Assembly (NCBI RefSeq): GCF_018617485.1
Contig: NZ_JACSKH010000006.1
Location: 1-43,851, forward strand
DNA from: Exiguobacterium sp. s124
GTDB lineage: Bacteria; Bacillota; Bacilli; Exiguobacteriales; Exiguobacteriaceae
DNA length: 43,851 bases
Direction: 5' to 3'
A model generated the notes under the pieces. The model was not told the origin of the DNA, made no database searches, and saw only the letters and a program-made list of their open reading frames with translations. Positions 1 to 10,363 of the stretch are shown here, one piece after another. Position 1 is the stretch's first letter. Each line of letters begins with the position of its first letter. The position numbers and the translations under genes were made by a program.

Positions 1-112
1 GAATTTGATATAGCTCTTAAATTGACGAAGCTTGCGCTTCATTCAAAAATTGTAAAACTTATTTTTGCCTCATCGTTCAGTTTTCAAAGTTCGTCTGTCG
101 CTCTTGGCGACT
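1..112 (-). other. rRNA operon leader (upstream of 16S gene)
   Basis: Read on the minus strand, this stretch begins just after the promoter at 119-147. It contains a TTTGAAAACT segment like those in Bacillales rRNA leaders, then a small GAAGC-GCAA-GCTTC hairpin at 27-40 with a GNRA tetraloop. No coding signal is present. The 16S gene itself is not inside the window, so the assignment rests on the promoter strength, the leader motif and the position after the lysS terminator. Confirmation needs the adjoining sequence. Confidence 0.75.
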
Positions 113-118
113 CTTAAA

Positions 119-147
119 ATAATACAAGTCATCGACACAGTTGTCAA
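119..147 (-). promoter_or_regulatory. rRNA operon promoter
   Basis: The minus strand reads TTGACA (142-147), a 17-bp spacer, then TATTAT (119-124), an almost perfect SigA promoter. Transcription should start near position 112 and run out of the left edge into the 16S gene. AT-rich DNA upstream (about 190-265, long A and T runs) could act as an UP element. Confidence 0.85.
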
Positions 148-304
148 CCACTTTTTTATTTCTTTCCGCTGCCATCAGCGGCAACGTTTATTACTTTACC
201 GCACACCTTTCATTAACGCAAGGGTTTTTTATAAAGTTTTTTTAAAAAAGTTTTTAAGTGAGAGGGTTCTTCTGTTTTAATGCCTATTCTATAAGGCTTC
301 ATAT
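148..304. other. AT-rich intergenic region upstream of rrn promoter
   Basis: No gene is seen here. The stretch contains an inverted repeat CCGCTG-CCAT-CAGCGG at 167-182, long A/T runs around 222-256, and a second short inverted repeat (gcct...aggc) at 282-297. It separates the lysS terminator from the rRNA promoter. A weak second promoter (TTGCGT-N17-TAAAGT on the minus strand) is possible but poorly matched. Confidence 0.5.
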
Positions 305-355
305 ACAAAAAAGAAAAGAGGAGCCAGTTTGCACATACGTACAAACTGGCTCCTC
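305..355 (-). terminator. lysS intrinsic terminator
   Basis: A perfect 14-bp stem (318-331 with 342-355) is followed on the minus strand by TTTTCTTTTTTG. It lies 10 bp past the lysS stop codon and ends the long minus-strand gene series before the rRNA promoter. Confidence 0.93.
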
Positions 356-364
356 AACGATCAT

Positions 365-1975
<1,611 letters not shown>

Positions 1976-2003
1976 TTACCATAAATTAGTTCTTTTCTCT
2001 AGT

Positions 2004-2999
2004 TCACACTTCTGACAGTTGTCGTTCGAGTTGATCAACAAATCCATACAGGACCGCTGCGAAAGCCTCGCGTGATTCCGTTTCATTGATTTGTTTACGA
2101 ATTGGACCACTGCCTTTCAGTCCTTTCAAATACCAAGCCGCATGTTGACGCATTTCACGAACAGCCGTCAGCTCACCTTTAATTGCGCTCAATCGGTCGA
2201 GGTGCAACATGCAAATATCAATTTTTTCACGAGCTGCTGGTTCCGGTGGAAGTTCTCCTGTTTCGAGGTACTGAACCGTCTGATAGAGCATCCACGGGTT
2301 CCCAAGTGCAGCGCGCCCAATCATAACGGCATCCACACCGTATTGGTCAATGACACGCTTCGCGTCTTGTGGTGTGGCGATATCACCGTTCCCGATAATC
2401 GGTACGGTTGCTACTTTCTTCGCTTCACCAATCCAATCCCAGTTCGCAGTTCCTTCATATTGTTGAGCTCGCGTACGTCCATGAATGGCAATGGCTGCCG
2501 CCCCACCTGTCTGAGCCGCTTTGACATTGTCCAAAATAAAGATGTGATCATCGTCCCAACCAAGGCGCATTTTCACCGTGACCGGTTTTTCGACTACATT
2601 CGTGACGGCATTGACCATCTCATACACTTTATCCGGATCAAGTAACCACTTCGCACCTGCATCACATTTCGTTACTTTTGGCACAGGACAACCCATGTTG
2701 ATATCGATAATGTCCGCATTCGTATTTTGATCGACGTATTGCGCCGCTTTGACGAGTGTGTCTTTAGAGCCACCAAAAATCTGCAAGCTGAGCGGTTTCT
2801 CTCGTTCATCGACATAGAGCATGCGCATCGTCCGAGCATTCTCTAGTAAAATCCCTTTATCACTAACCATTTCGGCACACACGAGCCCCGCACCAAATTC
2901 TTTAGCAATCAATCGGAAAGCCGGATTGGTAACGCCAGCCATCGGTGCCAGGACCGCACGGTTTTTAATATCTATATTTCCAATCTTAAAGCCTGTCAA
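2004..2999 (-). CDS. dusB: tRNA-dihydrouridine synthase B
   Basis: This is an FMN-dependent reductase that makes dihydrouridine in the tRNA D-loop. The 331-residue protein has the Dus TIM-barrel start (AVLAPMAGVTNPAFR) and the NMGCP motif with the catalytic cysteine near residue 104. It also has HGRTR and, near 200, IIGNGDI. The start is TTG at 2999, with AAGGAT at 3008-3013 as ribosome-binding site; no ATG fits the frame there. It begins 13 bases after the folK stop, as in Bacillus where yacF follows the folate genes, but the small regulator gene yazB found between them in B. subtilis is absent. Read-through from the folate operon is likely. The B subfamily is assigned by context and length. 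Confidence 0.95.
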   Translation of the reverse strand: MTGFKIGNIDIKNRAVLAPMAGVTNPAFRLIAKEFGAGLVCAEMVSDKGILLENARTMRMLYVDEREKPLSLQIFGGSKDTLVKAAQYVDQNTNADIIDINMGCPVPKVTKCDAGAKWLLDPDKVYEMVNAVTNVVEKPVTVKMRLGWDDDHIFILDNVKAAQTGGAAAIAIHGRTRAQQYEGTANWDWIGEAKKVATVPIIGNGDIATPQDAKRVIDQYGVDAVMIGRAALGNPWMLYQTVQYLETGELPPEPAAREKIDICMLHLDRLSAIKGELTAVREMRQHAAWYLKGLKGSGPIRKQINETESREAFAAVLYGFVDQLERQLSEV

Positions 3000-3012
3000 G
3001 ACAACACATCCT

Positions 3013-3510
3013 TCATTTCACCAAATTCGTGAGCAACTGTAACCGAACGACATCTTGGCGGTCTGCCATCGGTAAATCTGCAAGCCACGATGCGACTGTT
3101 CGTCCTCGGACGACGAGTTCTGGCGCAATCTCAGCTAACGGAGCGAGTACAAACGCACGTTCCTGCATCCGTGGATGTGGAACCGTCAAGTGTTCTGATT
3201 GTATATCTTCCCCATTATAAAAGAGGATGTCAAGGTCGATGGTGCGAGGTCCGTTTTTAAAAAGACGCTCTCGACCTAGTCGTCGTTCAATTTGTTGAAG
3301 CGTATCTAACAAGTCGGTTGCGGACTGATGAGTCTCTACTTCAACCACCATATTATAAAATGACGGTTGATCGGTATAACCGACAGGGGCCGTCTCATAC
3401 ACCGAAGATTGCTTTGTGACCGCAACTCCCATTTTCCCCATTTCATCAATCGCGGCAGACAACTGTGAAGCCCGCTCACCAATATTCGCTCCTAGCGCGA
3501 TATAAATCAT
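3013..3510 (-). CDS. folK: 2-amino-4-hydroxy-6-hydroxymethyldihydropteridine diphosphokinase (HPPK)
   Basis: HPPK transfers pyrophosphate from ATP to 6-hydroxymethyl-dihydropterin, preparing it for dihydropteroate synthase. The 165-residue protein has the N-terminal YIALGANIGER segment, the SSVYETAPVG region and the family signature GPRTIDLDILFY near 88-99, which supplies the metal-binding aspartates. Its length is typical. Its ATG overlaps the folB stop by four bases (ATGA), so the two are probably translationally coupled. It is the last folate gene before dusB. Confidence 0.97.
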   Translation of the reverse strand: MIYIALGANIGERASQLSAAIDEMGKMGVAVTKQSSVYETAPVGYTDQPSFYNMVVEVETHQSATDLLDTLQQIERRLGRERLFKNGPRTIDLDILFYNGEDIQSEHLTVPHPRMQERAFVLAPLAEIAPELVVRGRTVASWLADLPMADRQDVVRLQLLTNLVK

Positions 3511-3872
3511 GACGTTCGTCTCCTTGTCATCTCGATCGCCACCGAGTCGTAATGTCCTGGGATGGGCGGATCCGGTTTGATGACTTTCACCGTCACGCTT
3601 TGAATGAGCTCGTGATGTGCCAACACAGCCGTCGTGATTCGTTCTCCAAGTGTTTCGAGTAAATTGACCGGTTCCCCCGTCACGATTTCTTCTGTGACTT
3701 GATATAACCCCGCGTAGCTGACCCCATCCTGTAAATCATCTGACTTCCCAGCAGGGGCAAGGTCCAATTCACACATTAAATCCACGTGAAACCGTTGACC
3801 GAGACGGTTCTCCTCTTCAAATACACCATGGTATCCATAAAATCGCATGCCGTTCACAAAAATCTTATCCAT
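3507..3872 (-). CDS. folB: dihydroneopterin aldolase
   Basis: FolB cleaves 7,8-dihydroneopterin to 6-hydroxymethyl-dihydropterin and glycolaldehyde in folate synthesis, and works as an octamer. The 121-residue protein shows the family start (IFVNGMRFYGYHGVFEEE) with the active-site region GYHGVFEEE near 13-21. It also has the C-terminal VTVKVIKPDPPIPGHYDSV segment. The start is ATG at 3872, one base after the folP stop. It overlaps folK by four bases, giving the order folP-folB-folK as in B. subtilis (sul-folB-folK). Confidence 0.97.
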   Translation of the reverse strand: MDKIFVNGMRFYGYHGVFEEENRLGQRFHVDLMCELDLAPAGKSDDLQDGVSYAGLYQVTEEIVTGEPVNLLETLGERITTAVLAHHELIQSVTVKVIKPDPPIPGHYDSVAIEMTRRRTS

Positions 3873-3873
3873 G

Positions 3874-4650
3874 TCAGTTCCCCCTCATCATCGCATCCAT
3901 CATCTTCGCTGCACGCATATTCTCTTTCACGTCATGGACGCGTACCCACTCGCACCCTTTCATGATGCCTAGACATGTCGTCGCAATCGTCCCTTCAACG
4001 CGTTCTTCGGTTGGTAAATCGAGCGTTTGGCCGATAAACGATTTACGAGACGTGCCCAGTAATACCGGATAACCAAGACGCGTGATCACATCGAGGTGAT
4101 TCATGAGTTCTAGATTTTGCGCCACGTCTTTCGCAAATCCAATTCCTGGGTCTAGCCAAATATCCTCGTCTTTCACGCCCGCTGCGTGAGCAATCGCAAT
4201 CGATTCCTTCAAATCATTAACCACGTCTTCCATAAAATGATGATAGTCCCGATTTTCTCGGTTATGCATCAAAATAATCGGAGCATGATATTCAGATGCG
4301 ACACGCGCCATCGACCGATCTCCCCATTTTGAGCCCCACACATCATTAATGATTGCCGCGCCTGCTTGTAATGCCGCTCTCGCCACTGCCGGCTTATATG
4401 TGTCAATCGAGATAGGCACATCAATTTCTTGTACTAGTCGTTTGATGATTGGGACGACACGCTCAATTTCTTCTTCCGCAGAAACGAGCACCGCGCCGGG
4501 TCGCGTCGATTCACCACCGACATCGATCGCATCCGCACCTTCTCTTACGAGTTGTTTTGCATGGCGCACAGCTTCTTCGATTGCCGTATACCGCCCTCCA
4601 TCTGAAAACGAGTCCGGTGTCACGTTTAAAATACCCATGATTTTCGTCAT
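3874..4650 (-). CDS. folP: dihydropteroate synthase
   Basis: This enzyme condenses hydroxymethyl-dihydropterin pyrophosphate with para-aminobenzoate to give dihydropteroate, and is the target of sulfonamides. The 258-residue TIM barrel begins with ILNVTPDSFSDGG at residues 7-19 and has GGESTRPG near 46-53, both family signatures. DPGIGFAKD and the C-terminal RVHDV histidine-containing segment are also present. The start at 4650 gives the usual short N-terminus. It follows pabC by 11 bases, so the pterin and para-aminobenzoate branches meet in one transcription unit. Confidence 0.97.
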   Translation of the reverse strand: MTKIMGILNVTPDSFSDGGRYTAIEEAVRHAKQLVREGADAIDVGGESTRPGAVLVSAEEEIERVVPIIKRLVQEIDVPISIDTYKPAVARAALQAGAAIINDVWGSKWGDRSMARVASEYHAPIILMHNRENRDYHHFMEDVVNDLKESIAIAHAAGVKDEDIWLDPGIGFAKDVAQNLELMNHLDVITRLGYPVLLGTSRKSFIGQTLDLPTEERVEGTIATTCLGIMKGCEWVRVHDVKENMRAAKMMDAMMRGN

Positions 4651-4661
4651 GCTTCAGCCTC

Positions 4662-5480
4662 CTATCCAATTGAACGAACAAGTTCCGCCCACACTTCTTT
4701 AAATCGTTCCCCATCTTTACCAGGGTATCGGAGATTTCCGTAATGTGTCACAGGTGCGACTTGTTGAATCGAGTTGGTCATCCAAATCTCTTTCGCGTCG
4801 TTTAATTCATCAAATGTCACCGACCGCTCCACTACAGAGAAACAATCAATCAGCCATTGTCGCGTCACCCCAGCGAGGGCCCCGCTCGAAAGGGGTGTCG
4901 TATACAACACATTATCAGACCCGATCCAAAAGATATTCGACACGAGCCCTTCCACAACGCAGCCTTGTTCATCCGCAAATAACCCTTCCGCATCCGGGTC
5001 TTGTAAAGCCCGCTTCCCGAGGATATTGTTCATGTAGTGATGCGACTTTAAGCGAAATGCTGCTTCAGGACGACTTCTTGGGAAAGGGATTGGTTCGACT
5101 CGCTTCTCCTGTGGCACAACTTCTGAGGAGAGCGGTTTGGCAATCAACGTGACGTTCGGGGTTTCATAACGCCCGGCATACAGACCGAGCGGCGCGACTC
5201 CTGCCGATACATTCAATCGGATATACAAGTCAGGAGATTCATTTTGACGGCACAAGTGCTGAATCGCCATCTCGATTTCCTTTTTCGTGTAGGGGAAATC
5301 AATCCACAACTCGTCTAGACTTCTCATCAATCGTTCCCAATGTGCATCGAACAAGAACGGGATGGCATGATACGTTCGAAACGTCTCGAACAAACCCATC
5401 CCATATAAGAATCCGTGATCCTCGACCGAAATGTTCACGTTATCCCGTTCCGTCAGCTGCCCGTTATGCCAATACCACAT
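4662..5480 (-). CDS. pabC: aminodeoxychorismate lyase
   Basis: This PLP enzyme of fold class IV releases pyruvate from 4-amino-4-deoxychorismate to give para-aminobenzoate. The 272-residue protein has [13 protein letters not shown] near 21-33 and the likely PLP lysine at residue 145 in [11 protein letters not shown]. The EGLVSNIFW segment and a C-terminal [10 protein letters not shown] region are also typical of branched-chain-transaminase-like folds. The ATG at 5480 overlaps the end of pabA by 17 bases. A D-amino acid or branched-chain transaminase is the only other candidate by sequence, but the position between pabA and folP decides for PabC. Confidence 0.95.
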   Translation of the reverse strand: MWYWHNGQLTERDNVNISVEDHGFLYGMGLFETFRTYHAIPFLFDAHWERLMRSLDELWIDFPYTKKEIEMAIQHLCRQNESPDLYIRLNVSAGVAPLGLYAGRYETPNVTLIAKPLSSEVVPQEKRVEPIPFPRSRPEAAFRLKSHHYMNNILGKRALQDPDAEGLFADEQGCVVEGLVSNIFWIGSDNVLYTTPLSSGALAGVTRQWLIDCFSVVERSVTFDELNDAKEIWMTNSIQQVAPVTHYGNLRYPGKDGERFKEVWAELVRSIG

Positions 5481-6048
5481 GACGGTACTCCTCGATAAAG
5501 TTTCGAATCATCTCTTTTCCATGCTCTGTCAAAATCGCCTCAGGATGATACTGCACCCCTTCAATCGGGAGCGTCTTATGTCGAAGCGCCATGATTTCCT
5601 TCGTTTCTGTCTCCGCCGTGACCACCAAACACTCAGGTAATGTAGAACGTTCCACGGACAACGAATGATAACGGGTCACGATTGTCTGTTGAGGAATATC
5701 TTTGAAAATCGATTTCCCGTCGTGTTGAATCTTCGATGTTTTTCCATGCATAAGCCGCTCCGCATGGACGACTTCTCCTCCGAACGCTTGTGCAATCGCT
5801 TGATGACCGAGGCAAACACCTAAAATCGGAATACGACCTGCGAACGCTTGAATCGCTTCGACGCTAATGCCCGCCTCGTTCGGTGTACAAGGTCCCGGCG
5901 AAATGACAAGGTAACTCGGCGACAATCCTTCAATGTCTTGAATCGTCACTTCATCGTTTCGATAAACGACTAGTTCTTCGCCGAGCTCCCCAAAATACTG
6001 CACTAAGTTGTATGTGAATGAGTCGTAGTTGTCGATGAGTACAATCAT
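5464..6048 (-). CDS. pabA: aminodeoxychorismate/anthranilate synthase, glutamine amidotransferase subunit
   Basis: This subunit supplies ammonia from glutamine to PabB. The 194-residue class I amidotransferase has the oxyanion region [11 protein letters not shown] (about 50-60), the nucleophilic cysteine at residue 79 in GVCLGH, and the His169/Glu171 pair in VQYHPEA. I chose ATG at 6048 because GGAGG (6056-6060) is seven bases upstream and [11 protein letters not shown] is the usual start. The ATG overlaps the pabB stop by four bases. In B. subtilis the same protein also serves tryptophan synthesis; whether that holds here cannot be seen. The TRAP-type GAG repeats known from B. subtilis pabA are absent. 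Confidence 0.96.
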   Translation of the reverse strand: MIVLIDNYDSFTYNLVQYFGELGEELVVYRNDEVTIQDIEGLSPSYLVISPGPCTPNEAGISVEAIQAFAGRIPILGVCLGHQAIAQAFGGEVVHAERLMHGKTSKIQHDGKSIFKDIPQQTIVTRYHSLSVERSTLPECLVVTAETETKEIMALRHKTLPIEGVQYHPEAILTEHGKEMIRNFIEEYRHVVLA

Positions 6049-7424
6049 GTTGTTTCCTCCGTCATTTGCTTCGCCGCCCATAGCGCCTTCGCTTTGGACA
6101 GGGATTCTTCATATTCCGAGACTGGGTCCGAATCGATGACGATACCAGCTCCAGCTTGGACGTATGCAACGCCATCTTTCACGACCATCGTTCGAATGGT
6201 GATGTTGAAGACGAGATCATCGTCCCAACTTAACCAACCATATGACCCTGTGTATAATCCTCGGCGAACCGGTTCAAGTTCTTCGATGATTTCCATCGTT
6301 CGAATTTTCGGTGCACCAGTGATTGTACCACCAGGGAACATCGCCGCGAGCGCATCCGCTCCTGACACATCATCACGAATGGTTCCTCGCACATTCGAAA
6401 CGATATGTTGTACGTGTGAATACTTTTCAATCACCATCAATTCATCCACATGAACACTACCGTACGCCGCGACTTTACCGAGATCGTTGCGTTCCAAGTC
6501 GACGAGCATGACGTGTTCTGCTCGTTCCTTTTCATTTTCAAGGAGTGTGTTCGCCAATTGTAAGTCTTCGACATCGTCTTTTCCACGTGGACGCGTACCC
6601 GCGATCGGGCGCGTTGAAATGTCAGATCCGTGCTTCTCAAGCAATAGTTCCGGTGAAGCGGAGACCATTGTCAATGCATCGTCTACAAGATACCCCATAT
6701 ACGGAGATGGATTCATTTGACGGAGCGTATCGTATACACGACGTGGGTCGGCGCGTAACGGTTCGGATTGGCGAACGCTCAGGTTCACTTGGAACACGTC
6801 ACCTTCCACGATATAAGACTGAATTCGTTTGACCGCCTCGACAAATTCGTCCTGAGACATCGAGCGCGATCGCTCGACAGAGAATTGTTCCGTCGGTTTG
6901 AATGCGTAGTGTGATTCGACATTCCACATGGCTGCCAATCGATCGGCCTTACGTTCGGCATCGCCTTCTGCTGTGACCATCAAGTAAAGAGTCGAACTTT
7001 CTTCGTCGAACACAGCCACTTCGTCAAACAAAAGGAAAGAAACGTCCGGCGTCGATAAATCATCTTCTGCCTGTTCAGGGAGCCGCTCAATCGTCCGGGC
7101 TACATCATAACTGACATAGCCGATCATGCCACCGAAAAACGGGGGCGCTCCTTCCGGTCGTTCGGCCTCGAACCGTTGCCGCACTTCACTGACCAAATCG
7201 AGCGGCTTTCCATACAACGTTTCAGTCGTTTCTCCTACCTGTAGGAGACCGACACCATCTTTTACATGGAAGCGACCGAACGGTTCGATTCCCGCAATCG
7301 TATATCGTCCTGCCCTCCCACTTTCTAGCCATGCATGGTACGGCTGGTCTGCTGTCAACGTCATGTATGCCTCATACATCTTTTCTTTTGTCATCCGCTT
7401 CGTTCTGAACGCTGTCGATCTCAC
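6045..7424 (-). CDS. pabB: aminodeoxychorismate synthase component I
   Basis: PabB turns chorismate and ammonia into 4-amino-4-deoxychorismate. The 459-residue protein has an N-terminal lid domain ([15 protein letters not shown]) and a chorismate-binding domain with [31 protein letters not shown] and [11 protein letters not shown]. The start is GTG at 7424 with GGAGG at 7433-7437, eight bases upstream. The protein resembles B. subtilis PabB over its whole length, including the PIAGT segment that separates PabB from TrpE in this group. It is the first gene of the folate series, and the terminator of cysK lies just upstream. A TACAAT -10 near 7460 has no good -35 partner, so the promoter is uncertain. 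Confidence 0.96.
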   Translation of the reverse strand: MRSTAFRTKRMTKEKMYEAYMTLTADQPYHAWLESGRAGRYTIAGIEPFGRFHVKDGVGLLQVGETTETLYGKPLDLVSEVRQRFEAERPEGAPPFFGGMIGYVSYDVARTIERLPEQAEDDLSTPDVSFLLFDEVAVFDEESSTLYLMVTAEGDAERKADRLAAMWNVESHYAFKPTEQFSVERSRSMSQDEFVEAVKRIQSYIVEGDVFQVNLSVRQSEPLRADPRRVYDTLRQMNPSPYMGYLVDDALTMVSASPELLLEKHGSDISTRPIAGTRPRGKDDVEDLQLANTLLENEKERAEHVMLVDLERNDLGKVAAYGSVHVDELMVIEKYSHVQHIVSNVRGTIRDDVSGADALAAMFPGGTITGAPKIRTMEIIEELEPVRRGLYTGSYGWLSWDDDLVFNITIRTMVVKDGVAYVQAGAGIVIDSDPVSEYEESLSKAKALWAAKQMTEETT

Positions 7425-7464
7425 TTGTCATTCCTCCGTCTATTCATTCATGCCTTTTATTGTA

Positions 7465-7512
7465 CACAAGAAAAGGCAGCAACCGAAAGAGAATGTCTCT
7501 CGATTACTGCCT
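7465..7512 (-). terminator. cysK terminator
   Basis: The minus strand folds into a long imperfect stem (AGGCAG at 7507-7512 pairing with CTGCCT at 7474-7479, continued inward by CGAGAG/TTCTCT-type pairing), followed by TTTTCTTG. It sits between cysK and pabB. Confidence 0.75.
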
Positions 7513-7518
7513 GAAATG

Positions 7519-8472
7519 TTATACGCGACTCTCGTTTGATTCTTCATCAAATTGATAGAGTGGTGTGCTCAAATAGCGTTCGCCATTTGACGGGATAATC
7601 GCTAAAACGTTTTTCCCTTTGCCGAGGCGCTTCGCCGTATCAAGCGCCGCTGCAATCGCAGCCCCTGAAGAAATCCCACCGAGGACACCGTTCGTGCGCG
7701 CCGCTTGGCGAGCGTATTCAAACGCCTGATCTGTCGTGATTTGAAGGACACCCTCATAGATTTCAGTATCAAGAATAGATGGGACGAATCCAGCACCGAT
7801 GCCTTGAATCTTATGAGGTCCTGGTTTCCCACCAGACAAAACTGGTGAATCAACCGGTTCAACCGCCAAAATTTTCACGTCTGGATATTTCGCCTTCACA
7901 ACTTTACCGGCACCAGTGATTGTACCACCTGTACCAACGCCTGCGATGAGAGCATCCACTGAAAGTCCTGATTCCTCAAACGCCTCTACAATCTCAGGTC
8001 CCGTCGTCATTTCATGCACGTTCGGGTTCGCTGCGTTGTTGAATTGTTGTGGAAGGAAGTAACCATTTTGTTCGGCTTCTTCAGTAGCACGACGAATGGC
8101 TCCACCCATCCCTTCAGATCCCGGTGTCAAGATCAGCTCGGCACCATATCCACGAAGAAGGTTGCGACGCTCCATGCTCATCGTCTCAGGCATAACGAGA
8201 ATGGCTTTATACCCTTTCGCGGCACTGACCATAGCTAAACCAATTCCTGTGTTTCCGCTTGTTGGTTCGATGAGTGTATCACCAGGTTTTAAGATTCCGT
8301 CTTTTTCAGCGGCTTCGATCATCGCGAGGGCGATCCGGTCCTTGACGCTTGACCCTGGGTTCATATATTCAAGCTTTAGATACACATCGGCATCTTCTGG
8401 TCCAGTCATTCCATTCAACTTCACAATCGGGGTCTTTCCAATCAAGTCTGTCACTGAGTTTACGATTCGCAT
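7519..8472 (-). CDS. cysK: cysteine synthase A (O-acetylserine sulfhydrylase)
   Basis: CysK makes cysteine from O-acetylserine and sulfide using PLP. The 317-residue protein has the PLP lysine at residue 44 (PGSSVKDR) and the substrate loop TSGNTG at 71-76. The phosphate-binding GVGTGGT region and a C-terminal ISSGAA segment follow. The start is ATG at 8472 with GGAGG (8480-8484) seven bases upstream. It lies downstream of hslO, as in B. subtilis. It has its own promoter at 8514-8543 with two direct repeats at the start site, which could be a sulfur-response operator. Confidence 0.97.
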   Translation of the reverse strand: MRIVNSVTDLIGKTPIVKLNGMTGPEDADVYLKLEYMNPGSSVKDRIALAMIEAAEKDGILKPGDTLIEPTSGNTGIGLAMVSAAKGYKAILVMPETMSMERRNLLRGYGAELILTPGSEGMGGAIRRATEEAEQNGYFLPQQFNNAANPNVHEMTTGPEIVEAFEESGLSVDALIAGVGTGGTITGAGKVVKAKYPDVKILAVEPVDSPVLSGGKPGPHKIQGIGAGFVPSILDTEIYEGVLQITTDQAFEYARQAARTNGVLGGISSGAAIAAALDTAKRLGKGKNVLAIIPSNGERYLSTPLYQFDEESNESRV

Positions 8473-8513
8473 TACATTTCCTCCTTCATAATTCCGACTA
8501 TTCCGATATTGTT

Positions 8514-8543
8514 ATCATACCCTATCGAATTGAAAATATGCAA
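8514..8543 (-). promoter_or_regulatory. cysK promoter with tandem TCGGAAT repeats downstream
   Basis: The minus strand reads TTGCAT (8538-8543), 18 bp, TATGAT (8514-8519). Just downstream, TCGGAAT occurs twice in direct orientation (8500-8506 and 8491-8497), nine bases apart and covering about +1 to +17. This is where a repressor such as CymR, which controls cysteine genes in Bacillales, could bind. The operator role is an inference. Confidence 0.65.
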
Positions 8544-8556
8544 TTTGGAACGTTGC

Positions 8557-9486
8557 TTACGATTGTGCCTGTTCTTTCATTGTTTCTAACTGCTCAGCTG
8601 AGAAATGATACTTTTCACCACAGAAATGGCAAACCGCTTCAGCTCCGCCGTCTTCTTCGATCATTTGGCGAATCTCTTCTTTGCCGAGACCGACGATTGC
8701 GCTTTCCATTCGTTCACGGCTGCATGTGCAGTTGAACTGAATCGGATTCGTGTCGAGCACATCAAGGCTATCGCCGAGGAGTAATTGAAGCATTTCTTCT
8801 GGCGTTTTTTCTTCACCAATTAATACAGATACCGGTGGGAACGTTTGAAGTGCTTTTTCGAGCGCTTGTACCGTTTCTTCAGAAGCGTTCGGCAGCAATT
8901 GAACGATGACTCCACCTGCCGCAAGAATCGATTCATCTTCTGGTAAGACGAGAACACCTGCTCCAACGACTGATGGTACTTGTTCAGACGTTGCGAAGTA
9001 GTACGTGAAGTCTTCACTGATTTCACCTGTTTGAATCTCTGAAGAACCGCCGACGTAGTCTTTTAACCCTAAGTCTTTAATGACCGAGACCGTTCCTTTA
9101 CCGACCGCATCGCCGACTTTCAGCTTCGTCAGTCCTTGCTCGTTGACGAACGTCCCGCCATCGACACGAGGATAAGATACGTATCCACGGACATCTCCTG
9201 CTGTATCTGCGTCTACGATGATTTTCCCGATTGGACCATCACCTTCAACTTTAAGCGTGACGCGCGCTGCACCTTTTTGCATCGCTCCGATCATCGAACC
9301 GATTGTCATCGTCCGTCCAAGAGCTGCTGAGGCAACCGGTGTCGTCTGATGACGAAGTTGTGTTTCGTACACTGTCTTTGTCGTACGTGCTGCAAATGCG
9401 CGCACTTCTCCATTAAAGCCGAGGGCTCGAACGAGATAATCGTCTTTCATTTGATCGAGTAATACTTGTTGTTCTGAATGAATCAT
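8557..9486 (-). CDS. hslO: redox-regulated chaperone Hsp33
   Basis: Hsp33 is a cytoplasmic holdase switched on by oxidation and zinc release. The 309-residue protein has the Hsp33 core (SAALGRTMT, VEGDGPIGKI, VVKDLGL-like VIKDLGLKD). Its C-terminal zinc switch has the cysteine pairs CTC (near 253-255) and CHFC (near 287-290). The ATG at 9486 has AAGGAG nine bases upstream. The later ATG at residue 13, where B. subtilis Hsp33 aligns, has no ribosome-binding site, so the protein probably carries an extra 12-residue N-terminus. It starts 19 bases after the coaX stop. No clear terminator follows, so read-through into cysK is possible. Confidence 0.95.
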   Translation of the reverse strand: MIHSEQQVLLDQMKDDYLVRALGFNGEVRAFAARTTKTVYETQLRHQTTPVASAALGRTMTIGSMIGAMQKGAARVTLKVEGDGPIGKIIVDADTAGDVRGYVSYPRVDGGTFVNEQGLTKLKVGDAVGKGTVSVIKDLGLKDYVGGSSEIQTGEISEDFTYYFATSEQVPSVVGAGVLVLPEDESILAAGGVIVQLLPNASEETVQALEKALQTFPPVSVLIGEEKTPEEMLQLLLGDSLDVLDTNPIQFNCTCSRERMESAIVGLGKEEIRQMIEEDGGAEAVCHFCGEKYHFSAEQLETMKEQAQS

Positions 9487-9505
9487 ATGAGTTAACTCCT
9501 TTAGT

Positions 9506-10270
9506 TTACTTTTGATTGCGCTCGTAAATGAGGCGGAGGCCTTCGAGTGTCAGGAACGAATCTACATGGTCAATCGTTTCTGCATGTTCACTGATCAATC
9601 GTGCCAATCCTCCAGTCGCAATGACGGTCGCTTCACCAACTTCACGCTTCATGCGATTCACGATGCCATCCACTTGGGCCACATATCCATAATATGTTCC
9701 CGACTGCATCGCTTGAATCGTATTTTTCCCGATAACCGTTGGCGGGGTTGCCAGTTCAATCCGTGGTAATTTCGCAGCACGCTGATAGAGGGCTTCCACT
9801 GAAATCATGATACCCGGTGAGATGATGCCGCCGTGGTAGCGACGCTTCTCATCGATGTAACAATACGTCGTTGCCGTTCCAAAATCAACAATTATGAGCG
9901 GACCGTCATACTTGGCGATTCCGGCAACCGCGTTGACAATGCGGTCGGCCCCGACTTCACGTGGGTTCTCGACGTGAATGTCTAACCCCGTCTTCACACC
10001 TGGACCCACAACGATTGGACGTACATTGAAGTATCGTTGTGACATTTGTTCAAGTGGGAAAATAACAGGAGGTACGACAGAAGACAAGATGACACCTTCG
10101 ACTTGATCGAATGAGACGTTCGAATGATCAAACAGCGACTTCACTAGCATGCCATATTCATCAGTCGTTTTCGTCCGATCCGTAGAGATTCGCCAATGGT
10201 GCACGAGGTTGTCACCATCGTACATCCCGAGAACAATATTTGTATTTCCAACATCAATCACTAAAATCAT
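9506..10270 (-). CDS. coaX: type III pantothenate kinase
   Basis: CoaX phosphorylates pantothenate, the first step of coenzyme A synthesis. The 254-residue protein of the ASKHA fold opens with [11 protein letters not shown] (the phosphate loop). It has [11 protein letters not shown] near 107-117, IVDFGTATT near 128-136 and GGIISPGI near 147-154, all CoaX signatures. I chose ATG at 10270, where GAGGAAC precedes it by about six to eight bases; an in-frame GTG at 10285 overlaps that ribosome-binding site. The gene has its own extended -10 promoter directly behind the ftsH terminator and heads the coaX-hslO(-cysK) unit. Confidence 0.96.
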   Translation of the reverse strand: MILVIDVGNTNIVLGMYDGDNLVHHWRISTDRTKTTDEYGMLVKSLFDHSNVSFDQVEGVILSSVVPPVIFPLEQMSQRYFNVRPIVVGPGVKTGLDIHVENPREVGADRIVNAVAGIAKYDGPLIIVDFGTATTYCYIDEKRRYHGGIISPGIMISVEALYQRAAKLPRIELATPPTVIGKNTIQAMQSGTYYGYVAQVDGIVNRMKREVGEATVIATGGLARLISEHAETIDHVDSFLTLEGLRLIYERNQK

Positions 10271-10311
10271 GATATAGTTCCTCACTTTGTTGTCAATTGC
10301 AGTTCGCTCGA

Positions 10312-10320
10312 ATTATAACA
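10312..10320 (-). promoter_or_regulatory. coaX extended -10 promoter
   Basis: The minus strand reads TGTTATAAT (10312-10320), a TGn-extended consensus -10. The -35 region falls on the descending arm and T-run of the ftsH terminator and does not match consensus. Transcription would start near 10305, giving a leader of about 35 bases. Confidence 0.7.
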
Positions 10321-10321
10321 C

Positions 10322-10356
10322 GAAAAAAGACGAATGCCTCGTCAAGGGCATTCGTC
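10322..10356 (-). terminator. ftsH terminator
   Basis: A perfect 10-bp stem (10347-10356 with 10329-10338) is followed on the minus strand by TTTTTT (10323-10328), seven bases after the ftsH stop. Confidence 0.92.
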
Positions 10357-10363
10357 TCATTCA

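Noticed and set aside
65-280. Small plus-strand gene in the rRNA leader region
   Set aside because: The 71-codon frame crosses the rRNA promoter and leader on the other strand and has no ribosome-binding site.
4511-4714. Minus-strand 67-codon frame between pabC and folP
   Set aside because: It overlaps the starts of folP and the end of pabC in another frame and shows no conserved features.
6049-6080. TRAP-binding GAG/TAG repeats at the pabA start, as in B. subtilis
   Set aside because: The region contains only a plain GGAGG ribosome-binding site and no series of GAG or TAG triplets.
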